A DNA stretch of 64,000 nt from Hoplostethus atlanticus (Eukaryota > Chordata > Actinopteri > Trachichthyiformes > Trachichthyidae): positions 186,001 to 250,000 of the forward strand of contig JAXDDX010000298.1 in the NCBI GenBank assembly GCA_034670405.1, given 5' to 3'. Each line of letters opens with the position of its first letter. Positions within the stretch are counted from its first letter, which is position 1. The notes beneath the pieces are model-generated. The model did not search any database and was not told the DNA's origin. It worked only from the letters and a program-made list of their open reading frames with translations. Shown piece after piece: positions 42,859 through 55,800 of the stretch. A program made the translations under genes and the position numbers.

Positions 42859-45800
42859 CTGAATAAAGAAAGAAAAAACATGAAACACAGTCCTTGGACC
42901 TTGTGATGCAGAGCATGTTTACTACTGCTACTACGACTGCAAGTACTACTGCTGCTATGTCTACAACTGTTGCTACTACTACGACTACTAGTTCTACGAC
43001 TACTACTATTGCTGCTGCTGCTACTACGACTACTGCTGCTCCTCATACAACTACTAGTACTATGACTGCTCCTATTACTATTGCTACTATTGCTATTGCT
43101 ACTGCTGCTTCTACTATTGCTGCTCCTACTGCTACTACTAGTGGAGTACCATAATTTAGTGGATGCTTCCATCCCACCTTTAGACCTTAACTATTTATTC
43201 AGAGAATAACTCAATCATTGCATTACAGAGTATGATTTAATCTTCAATTTTATCTTATTGTATAAGATAGTATACACAAAACGATACCATAATATGTTTT
43301 TTACTACTACTACTACTACTACAACAACAATTTGGTGGTGGCTATACAATAACAAGTGTATACATTTTTCATAAAAGTGGCCCTAAAAGGGATAAAACCC
43401 CAAACAGGTATATGGGTTGCTGGGTTTAAGCAGTATGGGTTTTTTAAGGCAGAAAACATCAGTATTTTTGGATATATATTTTTTTAATATTTAGTGTTTC
43501 TAAATTTGACTTTTTTTAATGCCCAGAAAAATCCCCCAAAATTACAATCATTCAGAATTTTATTCTCGTCAGGGTGGAAAAGTTGTTGTAGAACAATTGG
43601 TAAGATTGTACATATATTGTTCATATATTGTTCATTTCTGTCAGCCAACTCACGTATTGATGACATTTATATGAGAAAAAATGTAAATCCAGGCAGGGAG
43701 CAATCGGCAGTAATCGCCTAGGGGGGCTAAGAAGAGAGCCCACAGGTGGATGCTGGGGTGGTGGTGGCGTGAGAGCTTCATCAGCATCAGCATAAACAGC
43801 AACAGAGCAACGCAGTGTGCAGAGCGGCAGCAGCAGAGAATGAGCAGATAGATTGATGGTTTAAATAGACTGCGCAATTGCAGTGGCTATGCGTACACCT
43901 AGACTGAGCTGTACGCCTCCTTGAGTGTGACTGCCAGAAATAACTTACTAATAACACCTTGCTTCCAATTGTGTCAGCCAACTCACGTATTGATGATGAC
44001 ATTTTATATGAGAATAAAATGTAAATGTGATTTAATTTGGCGTCAGGGCCCTGTTGCATCGCCCTCCACTTAACTCACTTAGCCAGCCAAGTGAGGCAGG
44101 GAGTGATTGGCAGTAATCCCCAAAACTGCAACAGTCGAGCCAGACGCCAACTATCTATGTCTACTGGTGGGCATTCACCAGACGACCAAGTACTTGTCTC
44201 TCGAAGGGAGACGCAGTGACAAAATGCAAGCTATTGCATTTCTGGATCTAGCTCGGTCATTCTAGCCTTATGTGAGACCTTCTATGTGTATAGCCAGGCA
44301 CCAGCCGCCGTGTAGCCATTCCTTGTTGTACAGCTTGGCTCAAGCAGCACCGTCGCCGCAGCCCTCTCCAAGGCGGGGGGCGACGACGGATGACTGGTTC
44401 GGGCCCAACTCTCTGCTGACACACGCGTAACACGGACGCTGCGGGGACCGCAGGGACCGGCTGCGGCCAATTAAGCCTGAATGCAGCCGGGCCCTTTTTA
44501 ACCTGTGTGTGGATGTGGGACTGTGTGAGAGCGCGCCAGTGTGAGAGGCTGGCAGAGCGAGTGGAGTTCGGCAGGAGACGGAGTCGAGTCGAGTCGGACT
44601 GTGTGTGGGAGAGAGAACGAGCCAGCAGAAGCCACGTCTGAGCGGGGTCCGCGGCTGGAGTGCCGTGACGGAGGCGAGGGCAGGAGCGGTGAACGACGGA
44701 GTGGGAGAGCGGGCGTCCAAAGCCGGCGGCGACCGGCCGAGCTCCGGAGGTTGCAGTCGGGAGCAGCCTGCAAGGGCTGACCAGTCGGGGTTGGGGCGGG
44801 ATGCCCCTGGAAGCCTGGCGGACTGGGGCAGCCTTGGTGCTCCGCGGCTGATCTGCCGGGAGGGAGGAGGTGCGCACGCCGAGGAAGACGGCGCTCTACA
44901 CTGCCGTCAACGCCGGGCCGGGTTTATTGCTGGGATGTAATAAAACGGCCGTGCTGGCCAGTTAACTCTCCTCCCGTGTATGTCTCTGTCTGTCACGGAC
45001 CCCGGTATTGTGGCGAGTTTGCCACAATGATATATCCCAGACATACAGACGAGCACCGCACAGGCGAAGGGACCCTTTGGCAGATAAAATGCCAACAAGG
45101 AACATACTATACATGAATAAAACTATGTGTATAGTGGCGCACCCACTATTTCCATGAGGACGCCCAAAACTGATATCCTGAATACTGGGCCACTGCATCA
45201 ATTCAGGATCAGAACCGGGCATTCTACTTTTAACCTCACTTGTATGACCCCAGCAGTCCACCTGATATGCAGTAATAGCAGCAAACAGCGCCGCGGTGAA
45301 ATTAGTTTTCAAGTTGGATATTCGACATTCACTCCGGATCCAGCGGCTTCTTCTTACTCAGTTTAGCTCACCTCCAAGCGCTCGCTCTTAAAGGGCACAT
45401 ATTACATATACATATTCCACGTGTTACAATTGACCTAAGTAGCAGAGAAAAAGTGAAATCTGGCAGTCACCCCCTTTTTCTGTAGTTTCCTTTTTCAAAG
45501 AACGGTCCAAAAAGTAGCCCGTTTATACGTCATAATCCAACCCCTCTCAGAGCATGCCCACCCCCAGGTGAATAACCACTCCTAATTACCTCGTCTCAAA
45601 ATGCAGCTCCCCGCAGCGCCGCAAGCCGTTGCTTATGGTGCATTCCATTGTACTCGGAAGTCGATAGTTCCAAGTCGGTATTCCCAACTTCCAATCTAAA
45701 TGTGTTCCAGTGCATCTGCTCGGGAAAACATGGACGCCCGCAGCGAACTCATGTTTGTATGGCAAGTCTCAGAATGTTACAAGCATCTAAAGAGGACCTA

Positions 45801-48002
45801 CATCAACTACTACAGCGCCATTAGTGAAGAGAAACGGCGCATATCAATGAACGTGGACGTTAGTAGTCTAGTACCGCACACTAGTAAAGACTTCTATCTC
45901 GTAACGTTGAGCTCAAATCAACCGAATTACGTTACAAATGTAAACTACAAAGTTGGAGTTTTCGACTGGGAATTCCGACTTGAATGACTGTTCTATTGTG
46001 CCTTTCCGTGTCGGAGGTCGTTTTTTCCGAGTACAAGGGAATGCACCATTACTTTGGCAACGTCCCGGCTACAGTTAGCTCATTTTTGTAGCCTGTGTGT
46101 CTGATAATCACTCGTCGAACTGCTTGAGCAAGGAGGGCGAGTTCACAGCAGGATTAAGTGTCACCTAACGAGCTAGCGGGGCTAGCCACGGGCTTGTTGG
46201 GTGTGGAAGAAGTAAGAAAACTAAAGCTGGATTCAGGACACATCTTTTAAAAGGTATTGGTTGGAGTCAGGGCTCATCTTAAAGTTATTTGTTGGGACCA
46301 GTGTCTGTTTTATAAGTCTGTCGAACGTGTCTGGCTGGGTAAACTTTAGCCACCATTAGTACAATCGCCTCTTATGATTATTTGTGCTGCCGCCTCAGCT
46401 GCCTTTTCCCATTCTGGGTCAGACTCCGGCTCAAACATGTACGGTCTCATTGTTGGTTCTGGAGCGGCCGCCATGGTTATGGTAAATTACGGCGTCAAGC
46501 TTATTTGTTTACCTTGAGCAGCAGGGCGCTCTGCTCTCCACCTCCACCAGGCGATTGGCCACCTCACGCCGTGAGTGAGGTGGCCAATCAGAGCAGTGCT
46601 CATTACATACAACCTCCACGCCCTCAAAACAGCCTGCTCTTTACAGTGGAGAAAATGAGAGACTGAAACACACACCACAGAAGCTGGTTTTAGGATTTTT
46701 TTTAATATAGACTTCACAAACGTCTTGTAAAGACCCCCAGGAACAGTTTTAAATAGCCCAAAATGAGTAAAATACCCCCCCTTTAACCACAGGGGACCAT
46801 CAATAAATTGACTGTTTCAATGACACAAAACCATTGTTATTTTCAATACCTTCGTGCTGACATGCCCATATTAGTGAAAATTATGATTAAAAAATGTTAC
46901 TAAATTGGTCTCATGTAGCACACCTATTTTGATTGCTGACTTATTTTGATTGTAATTAATTTATTTTACATAAATATTTGAATAGAAAATAATTGCAATT
47001 TTTTTCAATAGCTTCCATGTCATGTGGCCCAGTGACTGAGTGAATGATTGATGGTTTAAATAGACCGCGCAATTGCAGTGGCCTTGCTTCGTCCCAAATA
47101 TTGCCCCAGTGACAACCAATATTTTGCTACTGGAATAATCAGTAGCTGCGGTTTGGCACTTTTGGACTAAAACCAGAAGTGAAAGTGGCGGAGTCCAGCA
47201 TAAGGATGGCATAGGCTGACCTCAAACACTGGAAGACAAATCTAAGATAACACAGCCTTAAGTGTTCTCTTCTTTTTATCCCACCACTATCTGCACTTGA
47301 CATAAGAGCCTTTCCAATCAGTTCATCATCTTAAGAAGTAGTATTTCAGCCAAGAAAAAGTATTATCTTACATTGAGATAAATGATAGAGGAGAGAGAGA
47401 GAGATATCAGGTTGACTGACTGAACATAAGAAAAAGACATAAGACAGTGAGAGAGAGAGAAAAGGGGCAAGGCAGGCAGAATGCAAACAAAAGAAAGAGA
47501 GAGAAAGAGGCAGGCTTGGCAGTGGTGTATAGAAAAATATAAGGGGGAGAAAAGGGGGTAAAGAAAGGAGGGGAAATGGGAGAAGAGGCCCACAATAGGC
47601 TGAGCTTCTGGATTTGTGAAGTAACTAATGGTGACAGCTATTGCTTTGTTTGACCAATGGGAGCACAGGACAGGCAGCCATGCTAATGGGTATTGAAAAG
47701 GCCTGAGGGGACACAGACTCTAACAGAGACATGCCAAACCACAGGCACACATTAGCGTTAGACCGATGAATCAGGCCAATATTGGCCTTTTATTAAAAAT
47801 GTGATCTGGTCCAGTCACCATTGTCCACATCTGTTAGGATGGCCATGATGCAGTTTGATTGATTCCATATTTATTCTAGAATTTATCAATATTACACTGG
47901 TTGTGTATGGCAAGCCCTTAACCTGAAGTGACATTGTGATCAGATTCCATACAAGTATGCATCATTATTATTATTATTTTCCTGGGCCAGGAATATAATT
48001 AA

Positions 48003-48049
<47 letters not shown>

Positions 48050-51000
48050 CACACTCACACTCACACTTTTTAAAATATATTTTGGGATGAAAATGGCCAA
48101 ATTTAGATGAGGGATATTGAATAGCAGCACAAAATATCAGCTATTGGTAGTTTCAATCCAAAAATATCAGTATGTGACTTCCAAAACCCATATTGCGCAA
48201 AATCTTAGCACACATGCACACACACATACACATAATTAGTGTCACTGTAATGCATATGCACATTGTTATGCCCACGACATTTCTGGGGATGCTGTATTTG
48301 CCACAGCAAACTAATGTTGTGGCCAGACCAGCTGATTAGCGCTACGCCACACCTGTTCTGAACTTGCCCCTCCTCCACCTTACTCTCTCTCCCTCAGTCA
48401 GCAGACATTGCAGAAGCAGTGTCCCTCCATCTACCTTTTCTCCCTTCTTCTTAGTTAATAAAATCAAACCATGGTTTTGCATTTACCCTTGGTTTTTGTG
48501 TATTGACACTGTGTACCTCAAATAGCATATTAGATGCAAGTGAAATGATGTAAGGTCTATCGTTTGAACTTCGATGTCAAACAGCATTAGGTTTTCAGAT
48601 TGTATTGTAGGTACAGAACTGGGGACAAACAATACTTTACCAGAATTTTTGTCCGGAAGACGGTTTATCCTCCAAACCACAGCTTTGAAGGCTTGCTCGT
48701 ACTTAGCTGTCCCCAGCGTAACCCTCATGGCTGGTTCTGCCCCAGAAGTGCTTGTTGTGCCAAAGCTGGCACCCTTGTTAAATCGAGCCTTCAGTGATTT
48801 CTCCCCCATCACCCCTTCCCGGCGGAAATTCTTTGCCCAGATCTCAGGAATGGGATACCGCACCTGGAAATTTAGTCAAAAAAAGGTCACTGTCAGCAAT
48901 CACATTGCTACCAAAAATGTGACATGTTTTGTGGTAACCAATGTAGCCCTGGTGTAAAATTCCATGACTTTTCGATGACTTTCAATAACTTAGGGTTAGT
49001 CAGAGTGCTTCCATGACCTGTTAATGTTGATTATCAGTCTGGTTTCCATACCACCTATGCAATGAATGCAATGAATGTGTGAAACAAGTTGGAAAATACA
49101 TTCTGGTATGTTCCTGTAAAGTGACCCATTTGAAGAATTCCCTAATATTCCCTGACTACCCCAGAGAATTCCCTGATATTCCCTGACTTTCCCTGTCTGG
49201 AATACACCCCTCAAAATGCCATGATAGTCCAGAAATTTCATGATTAGTGGGAGTGTAACGTAAAACCAATAATCAATAGGGAGCTTTTCTACAGTACAGT
49301 ATAGTCACAACTGTCAATTAAAATCATTTGATTTACTGAAGTGCAGTCTCACATAAAGAGCCAGAACCAATTACAGAGGAAATAAAGAACACTAAAAGCT
49401 GCTGCAACTCAAGAATGTCCAGATAATTTCTTACCACCACATTCTCACAGGGGATCACGTTCAGTACATCCCGGTTGGACGAGAAGCCTTGTGACATGAG
49501 CAGCCAGGACTGGATGGTGACCTCTGCACCAATGATGCAAGCTACCGTGCGAAGCGTGAAGGGGAGGGTCTTCTCGACAAATACTGTGCGGAAACGTAGC
49601 AGCTCAAAGCGCCTGCAAGGTTGTGGTGTGAACATCACAGTACGGGATGAGAGGAACTCCAGCTCGTCTGCGTGCTCGTCATTAACCTCAAGGTCATGCA
49701 GTCGGATCCAGTGAGTGGTGGTGTTAGGGATAATGTCATGTCTGGAAACCACTTCTTTACCTTTGAACTGGAAGAGTTAAAAGTAAAGGGATTTTTAAAG
49801 TTCTTGTGGTCTTGTTCTTTTCTCATTATGACAGACATTCATGGCTTAATAAACATGTTTTTCTCTATACACTGCCCATCAGATTCTTCCAACTAGCAAA
49901 GCAAAGAACCCTAGCATCAACGATGAATATACTGTCCGAAATTACCACCTGCCAGTGCCAAATACCAGTAACATTCAATAAGTCAATAATCAATAAGGGT
50001 CACAAACAAAGTTTACTAGTCCTTGGTGGTAAGGTGTAAAAAAAGACATTGACTGTATGGCAGTATAGAAAAATATTTTGTTGTCATTATTACAAAACCT
50101 TTGGCATCTTACCTGGACATCATTCAGTCCAAGTTGGCATCTGTGAAATCCTGAGAGGAAAGCAAGCACATGGACTTGTGTGATCACCAGCTGCTTCAAA
50201 ATCCTCCCGTCTCCCTCTGCAATTGTCCCATAAAACTCATCCCTCACCTCCACCTGGACTTCCTCCTCTGAGGGTCCACCCCCCGTTGGTGTCATTGGCC
50301 CAGGCAACCCTGACTCTACAGAATTAGATGGCAAATGCCTTAGCAGTTCAACCAAAGAGTGTCTGAAGCTCAGGTAGTCATGGTAACTTGTGGTGGCAAG
50401 CTTGACTAATTGCTCTCGGGTTGGCTGGTGTGTGACAGACAACTTGGGTTGCATACGCCGCTTCTCGCGGTATTGGACTAGCTCTACACTAATGGTGTGG
50501 ACCCTGCCAGTCTCCTCATAGCTCTGGAGCCTGTGCTCAGAGACTTCATGGCGGTGGTCCAGGCGGAGGGTTCGGAAGGGCTTGTCCAGTCCCTGTTCAT
50601 AGAAAAGCTGCAGGAGCCCCTCATCAGACAGCTGGACATAGATGGGCCCCCAGTGACGTGACGACATGATGTTTTTTTTCTCTGGGATGCGGAGGAGCAT
50701 GGGCCACCCCTCTTGAGCAGTCATGTGACTGGGCTGATAGGGGCTCTCCAGCATCTCTGGTCCCTCTCCCTCCACCTCCTCTTCATCCAAAGCGTCATCT
50801 GGAAGGGTAGGACTCCCTTGGTCATCTGGATCAGAGATCTTGAGGTTCTTCAGCTGATCCAAGTCCAGTCTGTTATTCTGAGGATTGTTGTGAATGACTG
50901 CCCCAGCCTCACCATCATCAGAGTGTTCGAGCTTGGAGAAGAGCAAATCGGACTCCTGGTTAACTTGGGAATCTTGTGGTAGACGCGAGCAGAAGGGAGA

Positions 51001-52731
51001 CCTCTTCTCTGCTTTATTTTGGACCCATGACTTCACTTCCTGTGCACTATCAAAATAAGAGCTGAAGGGGTTAATTGGAGAGGGTTTAATGTCATTAAAC
51101 TCCTCATCAAAGAATGGGTTCTTCTTTGTGTAGGGGTTGCTGTTGTGAACCAGCGGTTCAAACCTGCTTGTTGAAGAACCATCTGGGGTGAGGTCCAAAA
51201 GATGACACTCAAAGCTGCCATTTTGGTTCTTGCTCTGGTTCCAAGTGGGTGGACCAATTAGGTTGCTGTTGGTATCTTGGAAATTGATGACATTGTCCAG
51301 TTTGATGTGGGATGGCTGTCCCGGAGGCGGGATGGAAGCTGTGGGTTTCTCGTCTTCATCGAAGGTTACCCAGGTGTTGAGGCGGCCAACAGAGATCGTT
51401 TCTGGCTGGCTGTTGGTCTGCTTGGTGCTGGAGCTCCAGCTGATGGAGTCCATGTCTATGCCCTCATCCTCTGGGAAGACTGACAAGGCTGCCAAGACAA
51501 GAGGCACACCATTACACCTGAACTGAATATTAACACCAGCACTGAGGGTGCTTTGAGCTTTTGTGATGGACCTACAATATTAATGTCCTGAGACATTCAC
51601 ATCAACATAACAATCAACATAAAATTATGAGAGAAATTCATGAGGGAAATTAATCTCCCTCTCTCTTGTATGCTCACATGCTATACAGGCTAAATGACAC
51701 TCTGTTCTATTAGACCTAACCTACCACACTGTTATATCTGTTCTGAATAAGCTGTTTTTGAGTCCCTCAATGAGCTTAACCAGTTTAAAAAACACAAGAA
51801 GAAATGTTATTTAGCATATTTAGTACTTCAGTACTAAGTAAATTGTTACAAGGATGTTAATTATATGTTAGATACACCTTTATTACTCAGTCTAAGTGCA
51901 CACCAACATATTTTCATACCTGCAATACTCAAACCATCCACAACAAGATAGTTCAAAATGCAACCCAGCCACTGTTATTATAACACCAGATATACACAAC
52001 ATTTTTATCTGTCTTTGAAGGTGAGCATTCTCACCTCTGAATCACACATATATACTGGAACTTCCATTCAACCAAAATGTGTTAGGTTATTCGTAGCTTG
52101 GTGCTAATGCTCTGTACCTTGGCCCTGCATTTTAACCAGGGTAAGAAAGTGTGCTAGAGGACTGAATAAAGGGGCTACCGCTTATATTAAAGATAAAGAG
52201 CTGGACTACTGGGATACTTATTTCCCAAGGGTAGACATTCTGACAACTCCGCTGGAACACACACATAAACATACACACCAGTGTCTCCCCTTTATGTATT
52301 CTACCACTTCATGTCTTTGCAAAATCATTTTATTTTTACTCTAAATGGTCCTTTAAGTAACAAGGCAGGTGTTATATCTATTTTTTACATAGCAGTAAAG
52401 TCAGCTTGATCTTAAATGTATTTCCTAACAGTATTTTCCTGACATTGGTTTTGAAATGCAATCTTTTTTTCTTAATAAAAAAAAAAAAAAAAGGTCTTCC
52501 TGGGGGAGGATGCCCCCAGATACCCCTACATGATATGGCTTTGCACTTCATACAAACACATCTGCAAAAACAAAATATATATATACACGAGAAACACTGA
52601 TACACACACGCAAGCATGCTCACACATGCCTGTCTGTATACAGAGGTCGGAAATACAGTTACTACATGTAAATATGATTTCTTACAGAACACAAATATAC
52701 TGCACAAACATACTCACAATGCCACAACATT

Positions 52732-52802
<71 letters not shown>

Positions 52803-55800
52803 CTCTAAAGCTTTAGCCTGGAAATGGACTACAAATCTGCTAGAACAATGGTTCTCAATCCTGGTCCCTATCGTACCAGGTAGTTAATTTCATTCACCTG
52901 GCATCCCAGATCTGAAACAGTTGCTGATTAGAAGGCTGGAATGAAAACCAACAGGGCTCTAGGTTCTTGAGGACTAGGATTGAGAACAACTGTGTTAGAA
53001 GAAGCCACAGAAAATGACAGGCAGTGACAATGGTGCAATGTTTTGTGCCGGATTTCAAGTTATTAAGTCAGATTTGGCTTGACCTGACAAGCCTGGCTAG
53101 TTTGTTCATCATCTAGCCTCTACATAGCATATAACATAGCAGGACAAGCTACACTGCACGGTGACAGTCACACAGTGAAACATTTTCCTTCTTGGTAGAA
53201 GACACTCAGCATACTTGATACTTGATACCAATTGTTGCCACTAGAATTACATTGTGCGGATGGGTAACATGGTAAAAGACTCCATGTGACATTCCAGCTT
53301 TATGGAATGACTGTGGTGTTTTCTCTTGGCTTATGGGAAAACAGCAAGTCAAATATGTGAAACCAAGGCTCGTCAAACCAGAATGGCTGTTACAAGGTGC
53401 TGAACCGGTGGCTGGCTACTACTACTGTGGCGCCTCTCTTGACAAGTCCACTCATGTCAAACCCAGGACTGGGGAGAATGGAAACTTACCACAGCAGCTG
53501 GCAGTGGAACTTATCAGAAACATGAGTCAGCCTTCAGTTAGTCTGACTAACTGGCCACAAGCCCACCACCTACGTTTAATATTGATTGTACAGTTCCACG
53601 TACATGCATATCAAAACACGCCCATGGGGTTTGTACACACATACATCCATACCCACAGCACAAGTTGGTTTGGAGGAATAAAAAAGGTGGATAGGCAAAG
53701 GAGGTTTCAGAGGATAATTAGGGTTCAAACCCCGGAGGGGTAGAACCCTATTGAGTTTGTGCTGCTTTATTCGGGTTCAAACCCCGAAGGGGTAGAACCC
53801 TATTGTTTTCCACCTATTATTTGTTGTCTTATGCCGCGTCACAAATTGCCGTGAGCTGGAATGAGCTAAAACCATGAAACTTGGCCCAATAACTGGAAAT
53901 AATGCAAATGCTTCCCAAGAAACATGAGCCCAATCGGCCAGATGGTGGCGCTGTAATTAAGGCCCAAAAGCGCAATTTTGGAAAAGCCACACCCCCACAG
54001 TGACTCCGATTGACCTGAAATTTGACACACAAGTCCAGCTCAAGGTGCTCTACAAATTAGATTTTCCGCCATTTTGAATTTTTTGAAAAACAGATTTTTG
54101 ACATCTCCTCCTAAACCGTAGGTCCAATTGATACCAAATGTTCTGTGGATCATTATTGGACCAACCTTATCAAAAGTTGCATAAAGTTTGTTGATACCTT
54201 ATTTAGCTTTCAAGATATTGACCAATGAACTTCAAAAGGGCATGGCTCAGCACATAATTAGACAAAAATCAACAACCGTTGCTCCAATCATTACAAACTT
54301 GCAGGATATGTCCACATAAGTACCTGAAACATACCCTGAAAGTTTCATTCAAATCAACCACTAGGGAGCGCTACAAATGCAAAGAATGGGCGTGGCATAA
54401 CACAAATTAGACTATAAATCAGAATATTTTGGTCCAATCATTACAAAACTCCCAGGATATGTTTCAGAACAATGTAACGCGGTTGTTAAAAAAAAAAAAA
54501 AAAGTCCTGTATTTTGGAAGTTTTTTATTATTTGTTTTCCATTTCATTATTAAATTAATCATATTCATGTGTATTTCGTGTAAAGTATTGTAACAACCCG
54601 GTTGAAATATGTGATGCTTACTGTTAGTTATGGCCAGTTATGGGAGATGTTATTAGCGGGTTCGTACCTCCCAACTGTTGGTTGCCCATCACCAGTCTTA
54701 GTGTGCTTAGTCTTCCTGTGATTGGTTGAGAGGCGGGGAGGCGGGTCAAGAGAGTTAGGTCGAGACACCTGTGTTGTGGTGGTACGCTCTGGCACTGGGT
54801 TTAAGAGTTTGGAGAGTTAAATTATCGAGGTGAGCTGTTGTACGGCGTGGTTACGGCCAACGTTAACTAATAATCAGCTTAATAAATGCACTGGATTGCA
54901 AACTAACTGTTTCGTTTGTCTACTCAAAGTATCCATCTTTGACGGGACGCTACAGTATGACTAAACTCATTTTAGGGCTAGTATAATGAGTGTTTTTTCA
55001 CATAATACACACTTTGCTCTGTTTGGTAATCTCCCTCAATTTTGTAGAAAAACTGCCACGAAAAGCTTTTTGACATTCGCCGTGTTTAGTGAGCCGGAGT
55101 GAATTTACGAGCGTGCGCATTGGCTGGTTAACATAATTAACTAACGTGATTGATGTGAAAGACGCTTGGTATTTAGTAGGTAAGTAGTTTATTTCTCCAT
55201 TTATGACAACGATTGTAAGTTAGGCTACAGTTGGTTTTTTTTTGTGTAAATAATATAATAATACTGTGGCGGACTCGCCACAGTACCGGGGTCCGTGACA
55301 GACAGAGACATAGACAGGAGGAGAGTTAACTGGCCAGCAGGCCGTTTTATTTGCACAGCAGCGATATAAACCCGGACCCGGCGCTGACGGCCGTGTAGAG
55401 CGCCGTCTTCCCCGGCGCGCGCACCTCCTCCCTCCCGGCAGGTCAGCCGCGGAGCACCAAGGCTGCCCCAGTCCACCAGGCTTCCAGAGGCGTCTAAACG
55501 TTTATGATTCAAACTTCGTGTACACGTTCACATCCCTACTTTTATCACATTTCACAATGTTGAGGGACAAATGGATAGATTATCAAACTGAACCGATCGC
55601 GGGTAAACTCACATACTCACACGTATTAAAAAAAAAGTTAAAAAAAAAAAAAAAAAGTGCGGTACCACCGCATCCCGTGGTGATGAGCCACATACACAAC
55701 CACGGTGGGAAAATTTCAAAACCGCGACAGCCCTAGTCCAAACATCACCAAACTTGGTGGAAATTATTAATTAAGCTGTTGAAACATGTCCCCAAAATGT

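Noticed and set aside
42807-43172. Poly-Ser and poly-Thr reading frames
   Set aside because: They are translations of the ACT/GCT triplet repeat in a ston2 intron.
44257-44877. 206-codon Arg/Pro/Ser-rich reading frame on the - strand
   Set aside because: It lies in a GC-rich repeat with open frames on both strands and no domain; base composition explains it.
45700-45987. 95-codon frame
   Set aside because: It lies wholly inside a MITE with inverted ends and has no recognisable domain.
42644-51488. Assignment as stonin-1
   Set aside because: NPF motifs, PSPINPF, TLPDD and the C-terminal ending HYFYQV match the stonin-2 pattern.
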